Source: Planotetraspora silvatica | GTDB lineage: Bacteria; Actinomycetota; Actinomycetes; Streptosporangiales; Streptosporangiaceae | DNA length: 64,000 nucleotides | Direction: 5' to 3' | Assembly (NCBI RefSeq): GCF_016863315.1 | Contig: NZ_BOOQ01000009.1 | Location: 124,001-188,000 of the forward strand | Shown here: positions 29,076-37,674 of the stretch, in pieces | How the letters are laid out: each line of letters starts with the position of its first letter | How positions within the stretch are numbered: position 1 is the first letter of the stretch | The notes under the pieces: generated by a model | What the model saw: only the letters and a program-made list of their open reading frames with translations | The model's database searches: none | What the model was told of the DNA's origin: nothing | Program-made: the position numbers and the translations under genes

Positions 29076-29110
29076 TTTGATAGTAGCTATCAAAAGATAG
29101 CCACTGTCAA
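29076..29110. promoter_or_regulatory. Tandem TetR-type operators and promoter of the MFS-tetR operon
   Basis: TTTGATAG-TAG-CTATCAAA (29076-29094) is a 19-bp perfect palindrome directly before the MFS start codon. A second imperfect copy, AAGATAG-CCA-CTGTCAA, occupies 29094-29110. Read on the minus strand, the second copy contains a consensus -35 TTGACA (29110-29105) and the first contains TACTAT (29085-29080). A repressor on these sites would cover the whole promoter. Confidence 0.75.
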
Positions 29111-29134
29111 CGCTTGGCTCCTGATGGGCGGAGT

Positions 29135-29150
29135 TGTAATCTTCATTACA
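29135..29150. promoter_or_regulatory. Palindromic operator on the leaderless promoter of the RHH-like gene
   Basis: TGTAAT-CTTC-ATTACA is a 16-bp perfect palindrome ending on the A of the start codon. It covers a -10 box TAATCT (29137-29142) that is placed 17 bases after TTGGCT (29114-29119) and 7 bases before the ATG. This geometry implies transcription starting at the start codon and repression by a protein bound to the palindrome. Confidence 0.65.
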
Positions 29151-29668
29151 TGGATGCAGAAGAACAGTTGAGAGGCTGGTTCGCGGGGCGCCTCCCCGAC
29201 GGATGGTTCTCCGAACGGCCCAGGATCGTGCTCGACCGCGAGGAGATCACGGTCATCGGCACCCTTCCGCCGCTCACCGTGGTGGAGGGCCTGCCCGAGG
29301 TGGAACGGGCCGCGGCGGCCGAGGGGTACGTCGAGCGGTTCCGTGAGGAGACCCGCGAACGCCGAATGGAGATCGCCCGTGAGGCGGAGCACCGCTTCCG
29401 CAGAAAGGTCTCCTGGGGGGTGACGGTCGACGGTGAGACAGTGATGTTCACCACTCTCTCCGTGCCGGTCATGACCCGGCTCAGGCAGGCCGAGCGGCAG
29501 GTGCTCGACACCCTGGTCGCCGCAGGAGTGGCGCGCAGTCGCAGCGACGCGCTGGCCTGGTGCGTCAGGCTCGTCGGCAAGCACACCGACACGTGGCTCG
29601 CTGACCTGCGCGATGCCCTCCAGCACGTGGACCGCGTCCGTTCGGAGGGCCCCGGTCTGGTGGACTGA
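29150..29668 (+). CDS. Probable ribbon-helix-helix regulator with N-terminal unknown domain
   Basis: 172 aa from ATG 29150. The N-terminal half (about 1-90) is charged and of unknown fold. The C-terminal part, about 105-160 (PVMTRLRQAERQVLDTLV...SRSDALAWCVRL), has the spacing of a ribbon-helix-helix DNA-binding domain: strand, helix, Gly turn, SRSDAL, helix. No enzyme motif is seen. The palindrome on its own leaderless promoter suggests autoregulation. It is divergent from the MFS-tetR operon, with the two promoter regions back to back (29074-29149). Confidence 0.7.
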   Translation: MDAEEQLRGWFAGRLPDGWFSERPRIVLDREEITVIGTLPPLTVVEGLPEVERAAAAEGYVERFREETRERRMEIAREAEHRFRRKVSWGVTVDGETVMFTTLSVPVMTRLRQAERQVLDTLVAAGVARSRSDALAWCVRLVGKHTDTWLADLRDALQHVDRVRSEGPGLVD

Positions 29669-29669
29669 A

Positions 29670-29715
29670 CCAATTGGCCGATAGGCCTAGACCATTCGCA
29701 TTGGCCTATACCAAT
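29670..29715. promoter_or_regulatory. Inverted repeats upstream of PEP carboxykinase
   Basis: The 281-bp gap 29669-29949 before pckG begins with CCAATTGG (29670-29677) and, 22 bases on, ATTGG-CCTATA-CCAAT (29700-29715), a perfect 16-bp inverted repeat. Both share TTGGCC. They could be operators for the gluconeogenic gene, but no regulator is linked to them. The remainder of the gap (29716-29930) shows no gene and no clear promoter box. Confidence 0.4.
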
Positions 29716-29949
29716 GTGTAAGTCGCGGGAGGCGGGTAAGGAGAACGGGACGTTTCTTCGGAAGTGGCCGACGTGGGCGTGCACCCACGCGTCATCACTG
29801 CATCTGCCAGGCAGAACGTCAATAAAGGCAGTGGAGAAGACGAATATCGCGAATTTAACGGCGTGGAAACTCGATGGTCTACGCCAATTGGCTTCGCCGG
29901 CTATTCGTCGTTGATGATGATTTGGCCCCGCGACAAGAGGAGCCACCCC

Positions 29950-31746
29950 GTGTCAGTTTCAGTAGAGGTATCGAATCCGACCACTCATGCGGCGCTCGCC
30001 GCCTGGGTCGGTGAGATCGCCGAGTTGACCCAGCCCGACCGGATCGAATGGTGTGACGGCTCCGAGGCCGAGTGGACCCGCCTCACCAACCTGCTCGTCG
30101 AGCAGGGGACCTTCACCCGGTTGTCCCAGCGGATCAACAGCTTCTACGCCGCCTCCGACCCCAGCGACGTGGCCCGGGTCGAGGACCGCACGTTCATCTG
30201 CTCGGAGCGTGCCGAGGACGCGGGACCGACCAACAACTGGATCGCGCCCGACGAGATGCGGCGGACGTTCGCCGGCCTCTTCAAGGGCAGCATGCGCGGC
30301 CGGACCATGTACGTCGTGCCGTTCTGCATGGGCCCCCTGGGCGGGAACATCTCGCAGTTGGGCGTGGAGATCACCGACTCGCCGTACGTGGTCGTGTCGA
30401 TGCGGATCATGACGCGGATGGGCGAGGAGGCGCTGCGCCTCATCGAGGAGCGCGGCGACTTCGTCAGGGCCGTGCACTCCGTGGGCGCGCCGCTGGCGCC
30501 GGGCCAGAAGGACGTCCCCTGGCCGTGCAGCCAGACGAAGTACATCAGCCACTTCCCCGAGACCCGCGAGATCTGGTCGTACGGCTCCGGCTACGGCGGC
30601 AACGCCCTGCTCGGCAAGAAGTGCTACGCGCTGCGCATCGCCAGCGTGATGGCCAGGGACGAGGGCTGGCTGGCCGAGCACATGCTCATCCTCAAGCTCA
30701 CCCCGCCCGAAGGGGAGACCCGCTACGCGGCCGCGGCCTTCCCGTCGGCGTGCGGCAAGACCAACCTCGCCATGCTCCGGCCGACGATCCCCGGCTGGAA
30801 GGTCGAGACGATCGGGGACGACATCGCCTGGATGCGCTTCGGTCCCGACGGGCGGCTGTACGCGATCAACCCCGAGGCGGGGTTCTTCGGCGTCGCCCCC
30901 GGCACGGGCGAGAGCACGAACGCCAACGCGGTCGAGACCCTCTGGGGCAACAGCATCTTCACCAACGTCGCGCTCACCGACGACGGCGACGTCTGGTGGG
31001 AGGGCCTCACCGACGAGCCGCCCGCCCACCTCACCGACTGGAAGGGCCGCTCCTGGACGCCGGCCTCGGGTGAGCCCGCGGCGCATCCGAACGCGCGCTT
31101 CACGACCCCCGCCGGGCAGTGCCCGACCATCGCGCGCGAGTGGCAGGACCCGGCAGGCGTGCCGATCTCGGCGATCCTGTTCGGCGGTCGCAGGGCCACC
31201 GCCGTCCCGCTGGTCACCGAGTCGCTGAGCTGGCAGCACGGGGTCTTCCTCGGCGCGAACGTGGCCTCGGAGAAGACCGCCGCCGCCGAGGGCAAGGTCG
31301 GCGAACTGCGCCGCGACCCCTTCGCGATGTTGCCGTTCTGCGGCTACAACATGGGCGACTACTTCGCACACTGGCTCAAGGTCGGCGAGGCCGCCGACGC
31401 GGCGAAGCTGCCGCGCGTCTACTACGTCAACTGGTTCCGCAAGGACGCCGAGGGCCGGTTCGTGTGGCCGGGCTTCGGTGAGAACAGCCGCGTGCTGAAG
31501 TGGATCGTCGAGCGGCTCAACGGCGATGCGGAGGCCGTGCCGTCCCCGATCGGCAACCTCCCGGACCGGCTCGACACCGAGGGGCTGGACATCTCCGAGG
31601 AGAACCTGCGTCTCCTGCTCACCGTCGACCCCGAGGTCTGGCGCGAGGAGGCGTCACTCATCCCGGCGCACTTCGAGACCTTCGGCGACCACATGCCGAA
31701 GCAGTTGTGGGCCGAGTACGACGCCCTGGTGCAGCGACTCGGCTGA
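29950..31746 (+). CDS. pckG: Phosphoenolpyruvate carboxykinase (GTP)
   Basis: 598 aa from GTG 29950, preceded by GAGGAG; a longer upstream frame has no conserved residues. It converts oxaloacetate and GTP to phosphoenolpyruvate, the first committed step of gluconeogenesis. The kinase-1 loop PSACGKT (265-271) with the reactive hyperactive cysteine typical of GTP-type enzymes and the kinase-2 motif GDDIAW (289-294) are intact. Length is normal for the GTP class. The stop codon forms part of the repeated module that precedes the TIGR04222 gene. Confidence 0.96.
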   Translation: MSVSVEVSNPTTHAALAAWVGEIAELTQPDRIEWCDGSEAEWTRLTNLLVEQGTFTRLSQRINSFYAASDPSDVARVEDRTFICSERAEDAGPTNNWIAPDEMRRTFAGLFKGSMRGRTMYVVPFCMGPLGGNISQLGVEITDSPYVVVSMRIMTRMGEEALRLIEERGDFVRAVHSVGAPLAPGQKDVPWPCSQTKYISHFPETREIWSYGSGYGGNALLGKKCYALRIASVMARDEGWLAEHMLILKLTPPEGETRYAAAAFPSACGKTNLAMLRPTIPGWKVETIGDDIAWMRFGPDGRLYAINPEAGFFGVAPGTGESTNANAVETLWGNSIFTNVALTDDGDVWWEGLTDEPPAHLTDWKGRSWTPASGEPAAHPNARFTTPAGQCPTIAREWQDPAGVPISAILFGGRRATAVPLVTESLSWQHGVFLGANVASEKTAAAEGKVGELRRDPFAMLPFCGYNMGDYFAHWLKVGEAADAAKLPRVYYVNWFRKDAEGRFVWPGFGENSRVLKWIVERLNGDAEAVPSPIGNLPDRLDTEGLDISEENLRLLLTVDPEVWREEASLIPAHFETFGDHMPKQLWAEYDALVQRLG

Positions 31747-31826
31747 TCCTGTACGGCTTGCGCCCCGGATGCGACGATTCTGGGGAACCCGGAGCGTCTG
31801 ATCAGTAGACGAGGCGCAAGCCGTAC
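31742..31826. promoter_or_regulatory. Inverted-repeat promoter module, copy 1
   Basis: An 85-bp module lies upstream of the first TIGR04222 gene and recurs 1,114 bp downstream without gaps (68 of 85 positions identical by eye). Outer arms GTACGGCTTGCGCC (31751-31764) and GGCGCAAGCCGTAC (31813-31826) are perfectly complementary. An inner pair CGTCT (31795-31799) and AGACG (31807-31811) is nested at the right side. CGTCTGAT resembles the -10 element of ECF sigma promoters, but a matching -35 is not certain. Confidence 0.7.
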
Positions 31827-31873
31827 GACAGCCGCCGTGACGTCACGCGCCTCCTCCTCCCCCAGGAGGTGCC

Positions 31874-32824
31874 ATGGAGTACGTACTCCTCGTCGTCGCC
31901 GTCGCGATCGCCGGCTTCATCGCGCTCGTCGCGTCGGCCATGTCGGCCGACGCCGGTGGGCACGAGGACATCGGCGACGGGTCCTCCGGCCAGGGTGAGC
32001 TCGATCCCTACGAGTTGGCCTATCTCGCCGAAGGCCCCGACCGTGTGGTCGACACGGCGATCGTCGTGCTCATGAACCGGGAGCTGATCCGGATCTCGCG
32101 GGGAGGCCGCATCCACCGCGTCTCCGGGTCGGCCCATACCTCGGACGACGCCGTCGAGCAGGCCGTGCTCTCGCCGGCCTCCCGTCCCGGCGGTGTCAGG
32201 TCGGCTCGGCTCCGCCGGGAACTCTTGCAGGGCTCCGCGATGACCGGCCTCGAGACGCGCCTGGTCGCCAAGGGTCTGCTGATCTCCGACGAGGCCGCGG
32301 AGAAGCGCCGACTGGACGCCGGCGCACTGAGCGGGTTCATCATGTTCGAGGGCGCCGTCACCGCGCTACTGCTCCTGGTGCAGGCCATCGGCTTCGTCTC
32401 GTGGAGCGTGCCGTCCGTCGCGGCGGTGCTGGTGAACGTCCTGTCGGCCATTTACTGCATCCGCGTCCGCCGCCGCCACTCGCGGTTGATGGCGGGCACG
32501 CTCACCCCGGAAGGGCAGTGGGCCGTCCAGGACGCCCGTGCACGTACGGCGCCCACGTCCGCGGGGCGCGAGCCGTCGGCGCGGAGGGCGAGACGGCACG
32601 CCCACGCCGGCGTGGCGATCGGCGTGGCGATCGGCGTGGCGCTCTACGGCCTGGGCGAACTGCCCGATCAGGGGATCGCGAAGGAGATCGGGCGAGGGCG
32701 CGAGCCTGAGAAGGAGCAGGCGTCCACCGGCCCCGCGGCCGGAGGCGGGGAGGCCACGTCGGGGTGCGGCGGGTGCGGCGGGTGCGGCGGGTGCGGAGGA
32801 GGGTGCGGCGGATGCGGAGGCTGA
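31874..32824 (+). CDS. TIGR04222-type membrane protein with (Cys-Gly-Gly)n tail
   Basis: 316 aa. N-terminal membrane helix (3-23), then the conserved TIGR04222 block DPYELAYLAEGPDRVVDTA (about 43-61) and a cytosolic helical part; two further helices near 157-195 and one near 248-265. The last 21 residues consist of glycine and six cysteines in CGG repeats (Cys298, 301, 304, 307, 311, 314). Such a tail looks like a metal-binding or enzyme-modified segment. ATG 31874 follows CCAGGAGG. The paralogue, a DUF692 oxidase and its partner follow, which makes this tail a candidate substrate. Function otherwise unknown. Confidence 0.85.
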   Translation: MEYVLLVVAVAIAGFIALVASAMSADAGGHEDIGDGSSGQGELDPYELAYLAEGPDRVVDTAIVVLMNRELIRISRGGRIHRVSGSAHTSDDAVEQAVLSPASRPGGVRSARLRRELLQGSAMTGLETRLVAKGLLISDEAAEKRRLDAGALSGFIMFEGAVTALLLLVQAIGFVSWSVPSVAAVLVNVLSAIYCIRVRRRHSRLMAGTLTPEGQWAVQDARARTAPTSAGREPSARRARRHAHAGVAIGVAIGVALYGLGELPDQGIAKEIGRGREPEKEQASTGPAAGGGEATSGCGGCGGCGGCGGGCGGCGG

Positions 32825-32855
32825 GGCGCCGCTGGGGGGCGCGTCTCCGTCTGCC

Positions 32856-32940
32856 GCTGATCCTGTGCGGCTTGCGCCCCCGATGCGAAACTTCTGGGAA
32901 CACTCGCGCGTCTAATGGATAGACGGGGCGCAAGCCGTGC
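32856..32940. promoter_or_regulatory. Inverted-repeat promoter module, copy 2
   Basis: Second copy of the 85-bp module, upstream of the second TIGR04222 gene. Outer arms CGGCTTGCGCCCC (32868-32880) and GGGGCGCAAGCCG (32925-32937) are perfectly complementary, and the inner CGTCT (32909-32913) and AGACG (32921-32925) are conserved with different bases between them. Conservation of both arm pairs despite changes elsewhere indicates selection on the inverted symmetry. Confidence 0.7.
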
Positions 32941-32993
32941 GGCTGACACGGGCGGTGGTGACGCGCTCCCTCCTTCCCCCCAGGAGGGTGTTC

Positions 32994-34028
32994 ATGGAGT
33001 TCGTACTTCCACTCGTCGCGGTCGTCGTCGCGGTTCTCGCGAGGAACGCGGCGTCGGCTTTCACCCGGGAACACCAGAGAATCCGTTCGGTCTCCGGCTT
33101 CAGCCGGGACGATCTCACCCACTACGAGCTCGCCTATCTCGCCGGCGGCCCGCGTCGTGTGATCAACACGGCGATCGCGCTGCTCGTGGACCGGGAACTG
33201 GTCCGCGTCGCGCGAGGAGGCCGCGTCACCGTCGTCGCCGGCGCCGTTCCGCCCGCGGACGAAGTCGAGCGCGCCGTCCTCGACCTGGCGGCCGTACCGG
33301 GAGGGCGCTCGGCGTCGGAGATCCGTCACGAGGTCGCCCGCGCTCCGGCGATGACCGACCTCAAGCTGCGCCTGATCGCCACGGGGCTCCTGCTCCCTGA
33401 CGGCGCGCTCAACGGCCCGCACGCGACCAACACCAGGTTGGGGCGCCTGGTCGTCCTCGCCTTCGCGGTCACGGCCGTGTCCGTCGTGGTGCCGATCGCG
33501 GGCCTTCTCCCGTGGAGCCCGCTGGCCGTCGGGGCGGTGCTCGTGGCAGGCGTCACCGCCGTGTCCGGCCTGCGCGCCCACCGCCGTTACGCGAGGGCGC
33601 TGCCGAGCCTTCTCACCAGGAGCGGGCGTGATGCCCTCCAGGCCGCGCAGACCCGGAACGCGCGCACACGGGTCGAGCCGATCTCCATCATGGCGGACAC
33701 CGCGGTCTACACCGGCCTGGCCGGCGGCGTGGCCCTCTACGGGCTGGTCGAGATGCCCGACCAGAGCGTCGCGGTCGAGATCGACAGGGAACGGGACCAC
33801 GGCGGGAGCGGCGGAGACGGTTCCGGCGGCTGTGCGTCCGGGGCCTGCGGAGGCGGACCCTCGGACTGGGGGGCCGGATCCTTCGGATCCGACTCGGGTG
33901 GCGGTCATTGGGGTGGCGGTCATTCGGGCGGCGGTCATTCGGGTTCCGACGGCGGCGGCTGTGGCGGGGGTTCGAGTTGCGGCGGCGCGAGTTGCGGAGG
34001 AGGGGGCTGCGGAGGTGGCGGCAACTGA
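32994..34028 (+). CDS. TIGR04222-type membrane protein with Cys/His/Gly-rich tail
   Basis: 344 aa from ATG 32994 (AGGAGG upstream). Paralogue of the preceding gene with the same plan: N-terminal helix, the block [19 protein letters not shown] (about 40-58), helices near 155-200 and 245-262, then a low-complexity tail of about 75 residues. The tail is Gly/Ser-rich with six Cys and a His triplet spaced as [11 protein letters not shown]; a CASGAC pair starts it and four Cys separated by Gly/Ser end it. The last 14 bases overlap the start of the DUF692 gene, so synthesis of tail and enzyme is coupled. Confidence 0.85.
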   Translation: MEFVLPLVAVVVAVLARNAASAFTREHQRIRSVSGFSRDDLTHYELAYLAGGPRRVINTAIALLVDRELVRVARGGRVTVVAGAVPPADEVERAVLDLAAVPGGRSASEIRHEVARAPAMTDLKLRLIATGLLLPDGALNGPHATNTRLGRLVVLAFAVTAVSVVVPIAGLLPWSPLAVGAVLVAGVTAVSGLRAHRRYARALPSLLTRSGRDALQAAQTRNARTRVEPISIMADTAVYTGLAGGVALYGLVEMPDQSVAVEIDRERDHGGSGGDGSGGCASGACGGGPSDWGAGSFGSDSGGGHWGGGHSGGGHSGSDGGGCGGGSSCGGASCGGGGCGGGGN

Positions 34029-34845
34029 CCGGGCCGAGCTGGGAGTCGGCATCGGGTGGCGCTCGGAGATCGACCTGACCGTCGAACGGCTGGACGTCGA
34101 CTTCGTCGAAGTGGTCGCGGAGAACGTCCACCCCGCCCGGCTCTCGGAGTCCCTCGCCCTGCTGCGCGCACGCGGCGTCCCGGTCATCCCGCACGGCGTG
34201 GCGCTCGGGATCGGCGGTGCGGACAGGCCCGACGCGGCGCGCCTCGCGCACCTGGCCGCCTGCGCGGAGGCGCTGGAGGCGCCGCTCGTGAGCGAGCACC
34301 TGGCGTTCGTCCGCGAGGGCGACCTGGAGGCGGGCCACCTGCTCCCCGTTCCCCGCACCCGTGAGGCCCTGGCCGTCATCGCCGAGAACGTACGGCTCGC
34401 GCAGGCCGCCCTCCCCGTTCCTCTCGCGCTGGAGAACGTGGCGGCACTGTTCGGCTGGCCGGAGGACGAGCTCACCGAAGCGGAGTTCCTCGGCGAACTG
34501 GTCGAGCGCACCGGGGTGAAGCTGCTCGTCGATGTGGCGAACCTGTACACCAACCAGGTGAACCTCGGGCTGGACGCCCGGGACGCCCTCGACGAGCTTC
34601 CTCTCAGCGAGCTGGCCTACGTCCACGTGGCCGGAGGACACCTCCACGGCGGCGTGTGGCACGACACCCACACCGCCGCCGCCCCGGAGGCGGTGCTCGA
34701 CATCCTGGCGGAGCTGTGCGGCCGCGTACGGCCTCCTGGGGTCCTGCTCGAATGGGACGACGAGTACCCGAGCGACCGGGCGATGGCGGCCGAACTGGAC
34801 CGGATCCGGGCGGCCATGTCGCGTGGCCGGGCCGCACGTGGTTGA
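34015..34845 (+). CDS. DUF692/MNIO-family multinuclear iron oxidase
   Basis: 276 aa from GTG 34015, preceded by GGAGGAGG and overlapping the TIGR04222 stop. It has the TIM-barrel pattern and metal ligands of the MbnB/TglH family: His60 (IPHGVAL), His95 (SEHLAF), Glu140 (LALENV), Asp173 and Asn176 (VDVANLY), His204 (YVHVAGG), His216/His219 (HDTH) and Glu246 (LLEWD). Characterised members use two or three irons and oxygen to rearrange cysteine or other residues of ribosomal peptides. Here no small precursor is next to it; the Cys-rich tails of the two upstream membrane proteins are the obvious candidates. Confidence 0.9.
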   Translation: MAATDRAELGVGIGWRSEIDLTVERLDVDFVEVVAENVHPARLSESLALLRARGVPVIPHGVALGIGGADRPDAARLAHLAACAEALEAPLVSEHLAFVREGDLEAGHLLPVPRTREALAVIAENVRLAQAALPVPLALENVAALFGWPEDELTEAEFLGELVERTGVKLLVDVANLYTNQVNLGLDARDALDELPLSELAYVHVAGGHLHGGVWHDTHTAAAPEAVLDILAELCGRVRPPGVLLEWDDEYPSDRAMAAELDRIRAAMSRGRAARG

Positions 34846-35272
34846 GCCGGGGCCGGGGCCGTACGCCGGGCGGAAGCCTGAGCATCACGTGGAGCTCGAC
34901 GCCGAGGGGAGGCCTGGGCGTGACGCGGAGCCGTCCGTCCGCGCGGCGCGCGAGTCTCTCAGGGCCGCCCAGGGGGCACTGCTGGCGGCCCTGGTGGCCG
35001 GAGGCGCGGTGCCCGAGGGTTTCGACGGGGAGCGCGTCAGGATCCAGGCGCACAGCCTCGTCGCCAAACGGCGCGGCCTGGTCGCTCGCCGGCTCCCCGA
35101 TCTGGTCAGATCGCTCGGTCCGGATTTCGCCGCGGCGTTCGCCGCCTACGCCGCGGGCCGTCCCAAGCCCGGCGGAGGCTCGCAGGCCGACGCGAGAGAC
35201 TTCGCCGACTGGCTCACCGCGCAGGGCCGGGTTCCGCGCGCTGAGGACGGGCATGGCGCGCCTACTCCGTGA
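34823..35272 (+). CDS. HvfC/DUF2063-like partner protein of the MNIO
   Basis: 149 aa from GTG 34823, 23 bases inside the DUF692 gene (a later GTG at 34838 is possible). An N-terminal Pro/Gly-rich stretch is followed by a helical domain: [24 protein letters not shown] (broken: [10 protein letters not shown] near 90, then a Tyr-ended helix) and DFADWL near 130. This order resembles the N-terminal domain of DUF2063/HvfC and MbnC/TglI partners, which deliver substrate to the MNIO. Assignment rests on pattern and position, not on strong identity. Confidence 0.65.
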   Translation: MAGPHVVEPGPGPYAGRKPEHHVELDAEGRPGRDAEPSVRAARESLRAAQGALLAALVAGGAVPEGFDGERVRIQAHSLVAKRRGLVARRLPDLVRSLGPDFAAAFAAYAAGRPKPGGGSQADARDFADWLTAQGRVPRAEDGHGAPTP

Positions 35273-35326
35273 GGCCCGCGATAATTGCCTGACCGAGGCT
35301 CCCAGGTCGTAAGGGAAGAGGACTTC

Positions 35327-36088
35327 ATGGGTGTGCGCGATCTCGTGTACAAGCTGTACGAGCGCATGCTTGAGCGGAAGCTCTCCTCTGACCAGATCCC
35401 CCGGCATGTGGGTGTCATCGTCGACGGCAACCGGCGCTGGGCCAGGGCCATGGGGCTGCGCGACGTCAGCCACGGCCACCAGAAGGGCGCCGACAAGATC
35501 TCGGAATTGCTGGTGTGGTGCCGTGAGGCCGGCGTCGAATACGTGACGCTGTGGTTGCTCTCCACCGACAACCTTTCCCGGGACAAGGCTGAGCTGGGGC
35601 CGTTGCTTCAGGTCATCGAGGGTCTGGTGCAGGACATCGTCGACCAGGGATGGCACGTGTCGCCCATGGGGTCGCTCGACCTGCTGCCCGATCACACGGC
35701 CCGTGTCCTCAAAGATGCAAAAGAAACCACATCGCATCGTCCCGGGCTGATTGTGAACGTTGCGGTTGGGTATGGAGGAAGACGTGAGATCGCTGATGCG
35801 GTGCGCTCCCTCCTCCAGGAGCACGCAAGCAAGGGCGCGAGCATCGAAGACCTCGTCGAGGTCCTCGATGTCGAGCACATCGCGGAGCATCTCTATACGC
35901 GCGGTCTCCCCGATCCGGACCTCGTCATCCGGACTTCGGGAGAGCAGCGGCTGTCCGGATTCCTGCTCTGGCAGAGCGCCCACTCCGAGTTCTACTTCTG
36001 CGAGGCCTACTGGCCTGACTTCCGCAGAGTCGACTTCCTGCGGGCTCTCCGCTCCTACGCCGCGCGTAACCGGCGGTACGGCTCTTAG
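35327..36088 (+). CDS. Short-chain cis-prenyltransferase (Z-isoprenyl diphosphate synthase)
   Basis: 253 aa from ATG 35327. The catalytic signature DGNRRWAR (Asp33-Arg40) and the C-terminal region PDLVIRTSGEQRLSGFLLWQ (about 190-209), plus SEFYF, are complete for cis-isoprenyl diphosphate synthases. It adds isopentenyl units to an allylic diphosphate for polyprenyl carriers of cell-wall synthesis. The size and neighbourhood match mycobacterial Rv1086, which makes (Z,E)-farnesyl diphosphate, so a short-chain product is likelier than undecaprenyl diphosphate. A hairpin (CCCAA-CTA-TTGGG, 36139-36151) follows the gene. Confidence 0.9.
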   Translation: MGVRDLVYKLYERMLERKLSSDQIPRHVGVIVDGNRRWARAMGLRDVSHGHQKGADKISELLVWCREAGVEYVTLWLLSTDNLSRDKAELGPLLQVIEGLVQDIVDQGWHVSPMGSLDLLPDHTARVLKDAKETTSHRPGLIVNVAVGYGGRREIADAVRSLLQEHASKGASIEDLVEVLDVEHIAEHLYTRGLPDPDLVIRTSGEQRLSGFLLWQSAHSEFYFCEAYWPDFRRVDFLRALRSYAARNRRYGS

Positions 36089-36138
36089 GCCGCCGAGATC
36101 ATTCCAAACGGTACATGAACTGCCTCTTTCGGACAGCG

Positions 36139-36351
36139 CCCAACTATTGGGTCGAGGGGTTTCATTACGTACCGTGGTAGGTAAGTCGCCATCGACCCGG
36201 TCGATGGCTCTTACCTGGGGAGAGGGCCCGTCCTTGCGTCACGACCTTGCGAGGCGGGCTGGAGTCCCGACCCGCTTCGGCAGGTCACGGGCCCGGTCCG
36301 TTCACCACCAGTCAAGGCAGGGCGCCTTCTTAGGTGCCCGGGGGAGAACGC
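36139..36351 (+). ncRNA. Highly structured leader of the PIN-PhoH gene
   Basis: Four successive stems can be drawn by eye. Hairpin 1 is 36139-36151. Stem 2 pairs AGGTAAG (36179-36185) with CTTACCT (36210-36216), enclosing CCATCGAC/GTCGATGG (36189-36196 with 36200-36207). Stem 3 pairs GGGCCCGT (36224-36231) with ACGGGCCC (36287-36294), enclosing GACCT/AGGTC and GAGGCGGG/CCCGCTTC. Stem 4 pairs 36320-36327 with 36332-36339 (UCUU loop), just before the GGGGGAG ribosome site. This suggests a cis-acting RNA controlling translation. It does not fit a riboswitch class I recognise. Confidence 0.6.
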
Positions 36352-37662
36352 GTGGCAGTGTCCTCGAACAACCCGTCCGCATCCCGCACCTACGTTCTGG
36401 ACACCTCGGTACTGCTCGCCGACCCGGCGGCGATGAGCCGCTTCGACGAGCATGAGGTCGTCCTCCCGATCGTTGTCGTCACCGAGCTGGAGGCCAAGCG
36501 GCATCACCCCGAGCTGGGGTACTTCGCCCGTGAGGCCCTTCGGTTCCTGGACGACCTCCGGGTGCGGCACGGGCGGCTGGATGAACCGATGCCGATCGGC
36601 GTCGGAACCATCCGGGTCGAGCTCAACCATAGTGATCCATCCGTCCTCCCCGCGGGCTTCCGCCTCGGGGACAACGACACGCGCATCCTCACGGTCGCGC
36701 AGAACCTCGCGGCCGAGGGCCGCGACGTGGTTCTGGTGTCGAAGGACCTCCCGATGCGGGTGAAGGCCGCCTCCATCGGCCTGGCCGCCGAGGAGTACCG
36801 CGCGGGGATGGTGGTCGAGTCGGGCTGGACCGGCATGGCCGAGCTCCAGGTCACGACCGAAGAGGTCGAGGCCCTCTTCGAGAACGGCACCGCGGACCTG
36901 GAGGACGCCCGCGAGATGCCCTGCCACACCGGTCTCCGCCTGCTGTCGAGCCGCGGCTCCGCGCTCGGCCGGGTCCTGCCGGACAAGTCCGTACGGCTGG
37001 TCAGGGGCGACCGGGAGGTCTTCGGCCTGCACGGCCGGTCCGCCGAGCAGCGGATCGCCCTCGACCTGCTGATGGACCCCGAGGTCGGCATCGTCTCACT
37101 GGGCGGCCGCGCGGGCACCGGCAAGTCGGCCCTCGCCCTGTGCGCGGGCCTGGAGGCGGTGCTCGAGCGCCGCCAGCACCGCAAGGTCATCGTCTTCCGC
37201 CCGCTCTACGCCGTGGGCGGCCAGGAGCTCGGCTACCTGCCCGGCTCGGAGAACGAGAAGATGGGCCCGTGGGCGCAGGCCGTCTTCGACACCCTCGGCG
37301 CGGTGACGACGCCCGAGGTGATCGAGGAGGTCCTCGACCGCGGCATGCTCGAGGTGCTGCCCCTGACCCACATCCGCGGCCGCTCGCTGCACGACGCGTT
37401 CGTCATCGTGGACGAGGCGCAGTCGCTGGAGCGGGGTGTGCTGCTGACCGTGCTCTCGCGGATCGGCGCCAACTCCCGTGTGGTGCTCACCCACGACATC
37501 GCCCAGCGCGACAACCTGCGCGTGGGCCGGCACGACGGCGTCGTGGCGGTCGTGGAGAAGCTCAAGGGCCACCCGCTGTTCGCGCACATCACGCTCACCA
37601 GGTCGGAGCGTTCGCCCATCGCCGCGCTGGTGACCGAGATGCTGGAGAACATCGCGGTCTGA
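36352..37662 (+). CDS. PhoH2-type PIN-domain/PhoH ATPase fusion
   Basis: 436 aa from GTG 36352 (GGGGGAG upstream). The N-terminal PIN nuclease domain (about 10-145) has its acidic residues at Asp17 (LDTS), Glu45 (TELE), Asp107/Asp109 (GDNDTR) and Asp132. The C-terminal PhoH ATPase has Walker [10 protein letters not shown] (251-259) and Walker B VIVDEAQ near 355. In characterised PhoH2 proteins the fusion is an ATP-dependent RNA-unwinding ribonuclease. Usually a small antitoxin gene precedes phoH2; here the upstream gap holds structured RNA and no convincing frame. Confidence 0.9.
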   Translation: MAVSSNNPSASRTYVLDTSVLLADPAAMSRFDEHEVVLPIVVVTELEAKRHHPELGYFAREALRFLDDLRVRHGRLDEPMPIGVGTIRVELNHSDPSVLPAGFRLGDNDTRILTVAQNLAAEGRDVVLVSKDLPMRVKAASIGLAAEEYRAGMVVESGWTGMAELQVTTEEVEALFENGTADLEDAREMPCHTGLRLLSSRGSALGRVLPDKSVRLVRGDREVFGLHGRSAEQRIALDLLMDPEVGIVSLGGRAGTGKSALALCAGLEAVLERRQHRKVIVFRPLYAVGGQELGYLPGSENEKMGPWAQAVFDTLGAVTTPEVIEEVLDRGMLEVLPLTHIRGRSLHDAFVIVDEAQSLERGVLLTVLSRIGANSRVVLTHDIAQRDNLRVGRHDGVVAVVEKLKGHPLFAHITLTRSERSPIAALVTEMLENIAV

Positions 37663-37674
37663 CCTGATCGAACG

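Noticed and set aside
29764-29949. An N-terminal extension of PEP carboxykinase by 62 residues
   Set aside because: The extension has no similarity to the family and GTG 29950 has a good Shine-Dalgarno.
31770-31802. GGGAAC...CGTCTGAT read as a complete ECF sigma promoter
   Set aside because: The distance between GGAAC and CGTC is only 5-7 bases and the upstream alternative differs between the two copies, so a -35 cannot be fixed.
32760-32824. Short GGGTGCGGC-type repeats considered as a repeat array
   Set aside because: The 9-bp periodicity simply encodes the Cys-Gly-Gly tail; there is no spacer structure.
36139-36351. Leader of phoH considered as a c-di-AMP (ydaO) or other known riboswitch
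   Set aside because: The conserved core sequences I know for those classes are not present; only the stems can be claimed.
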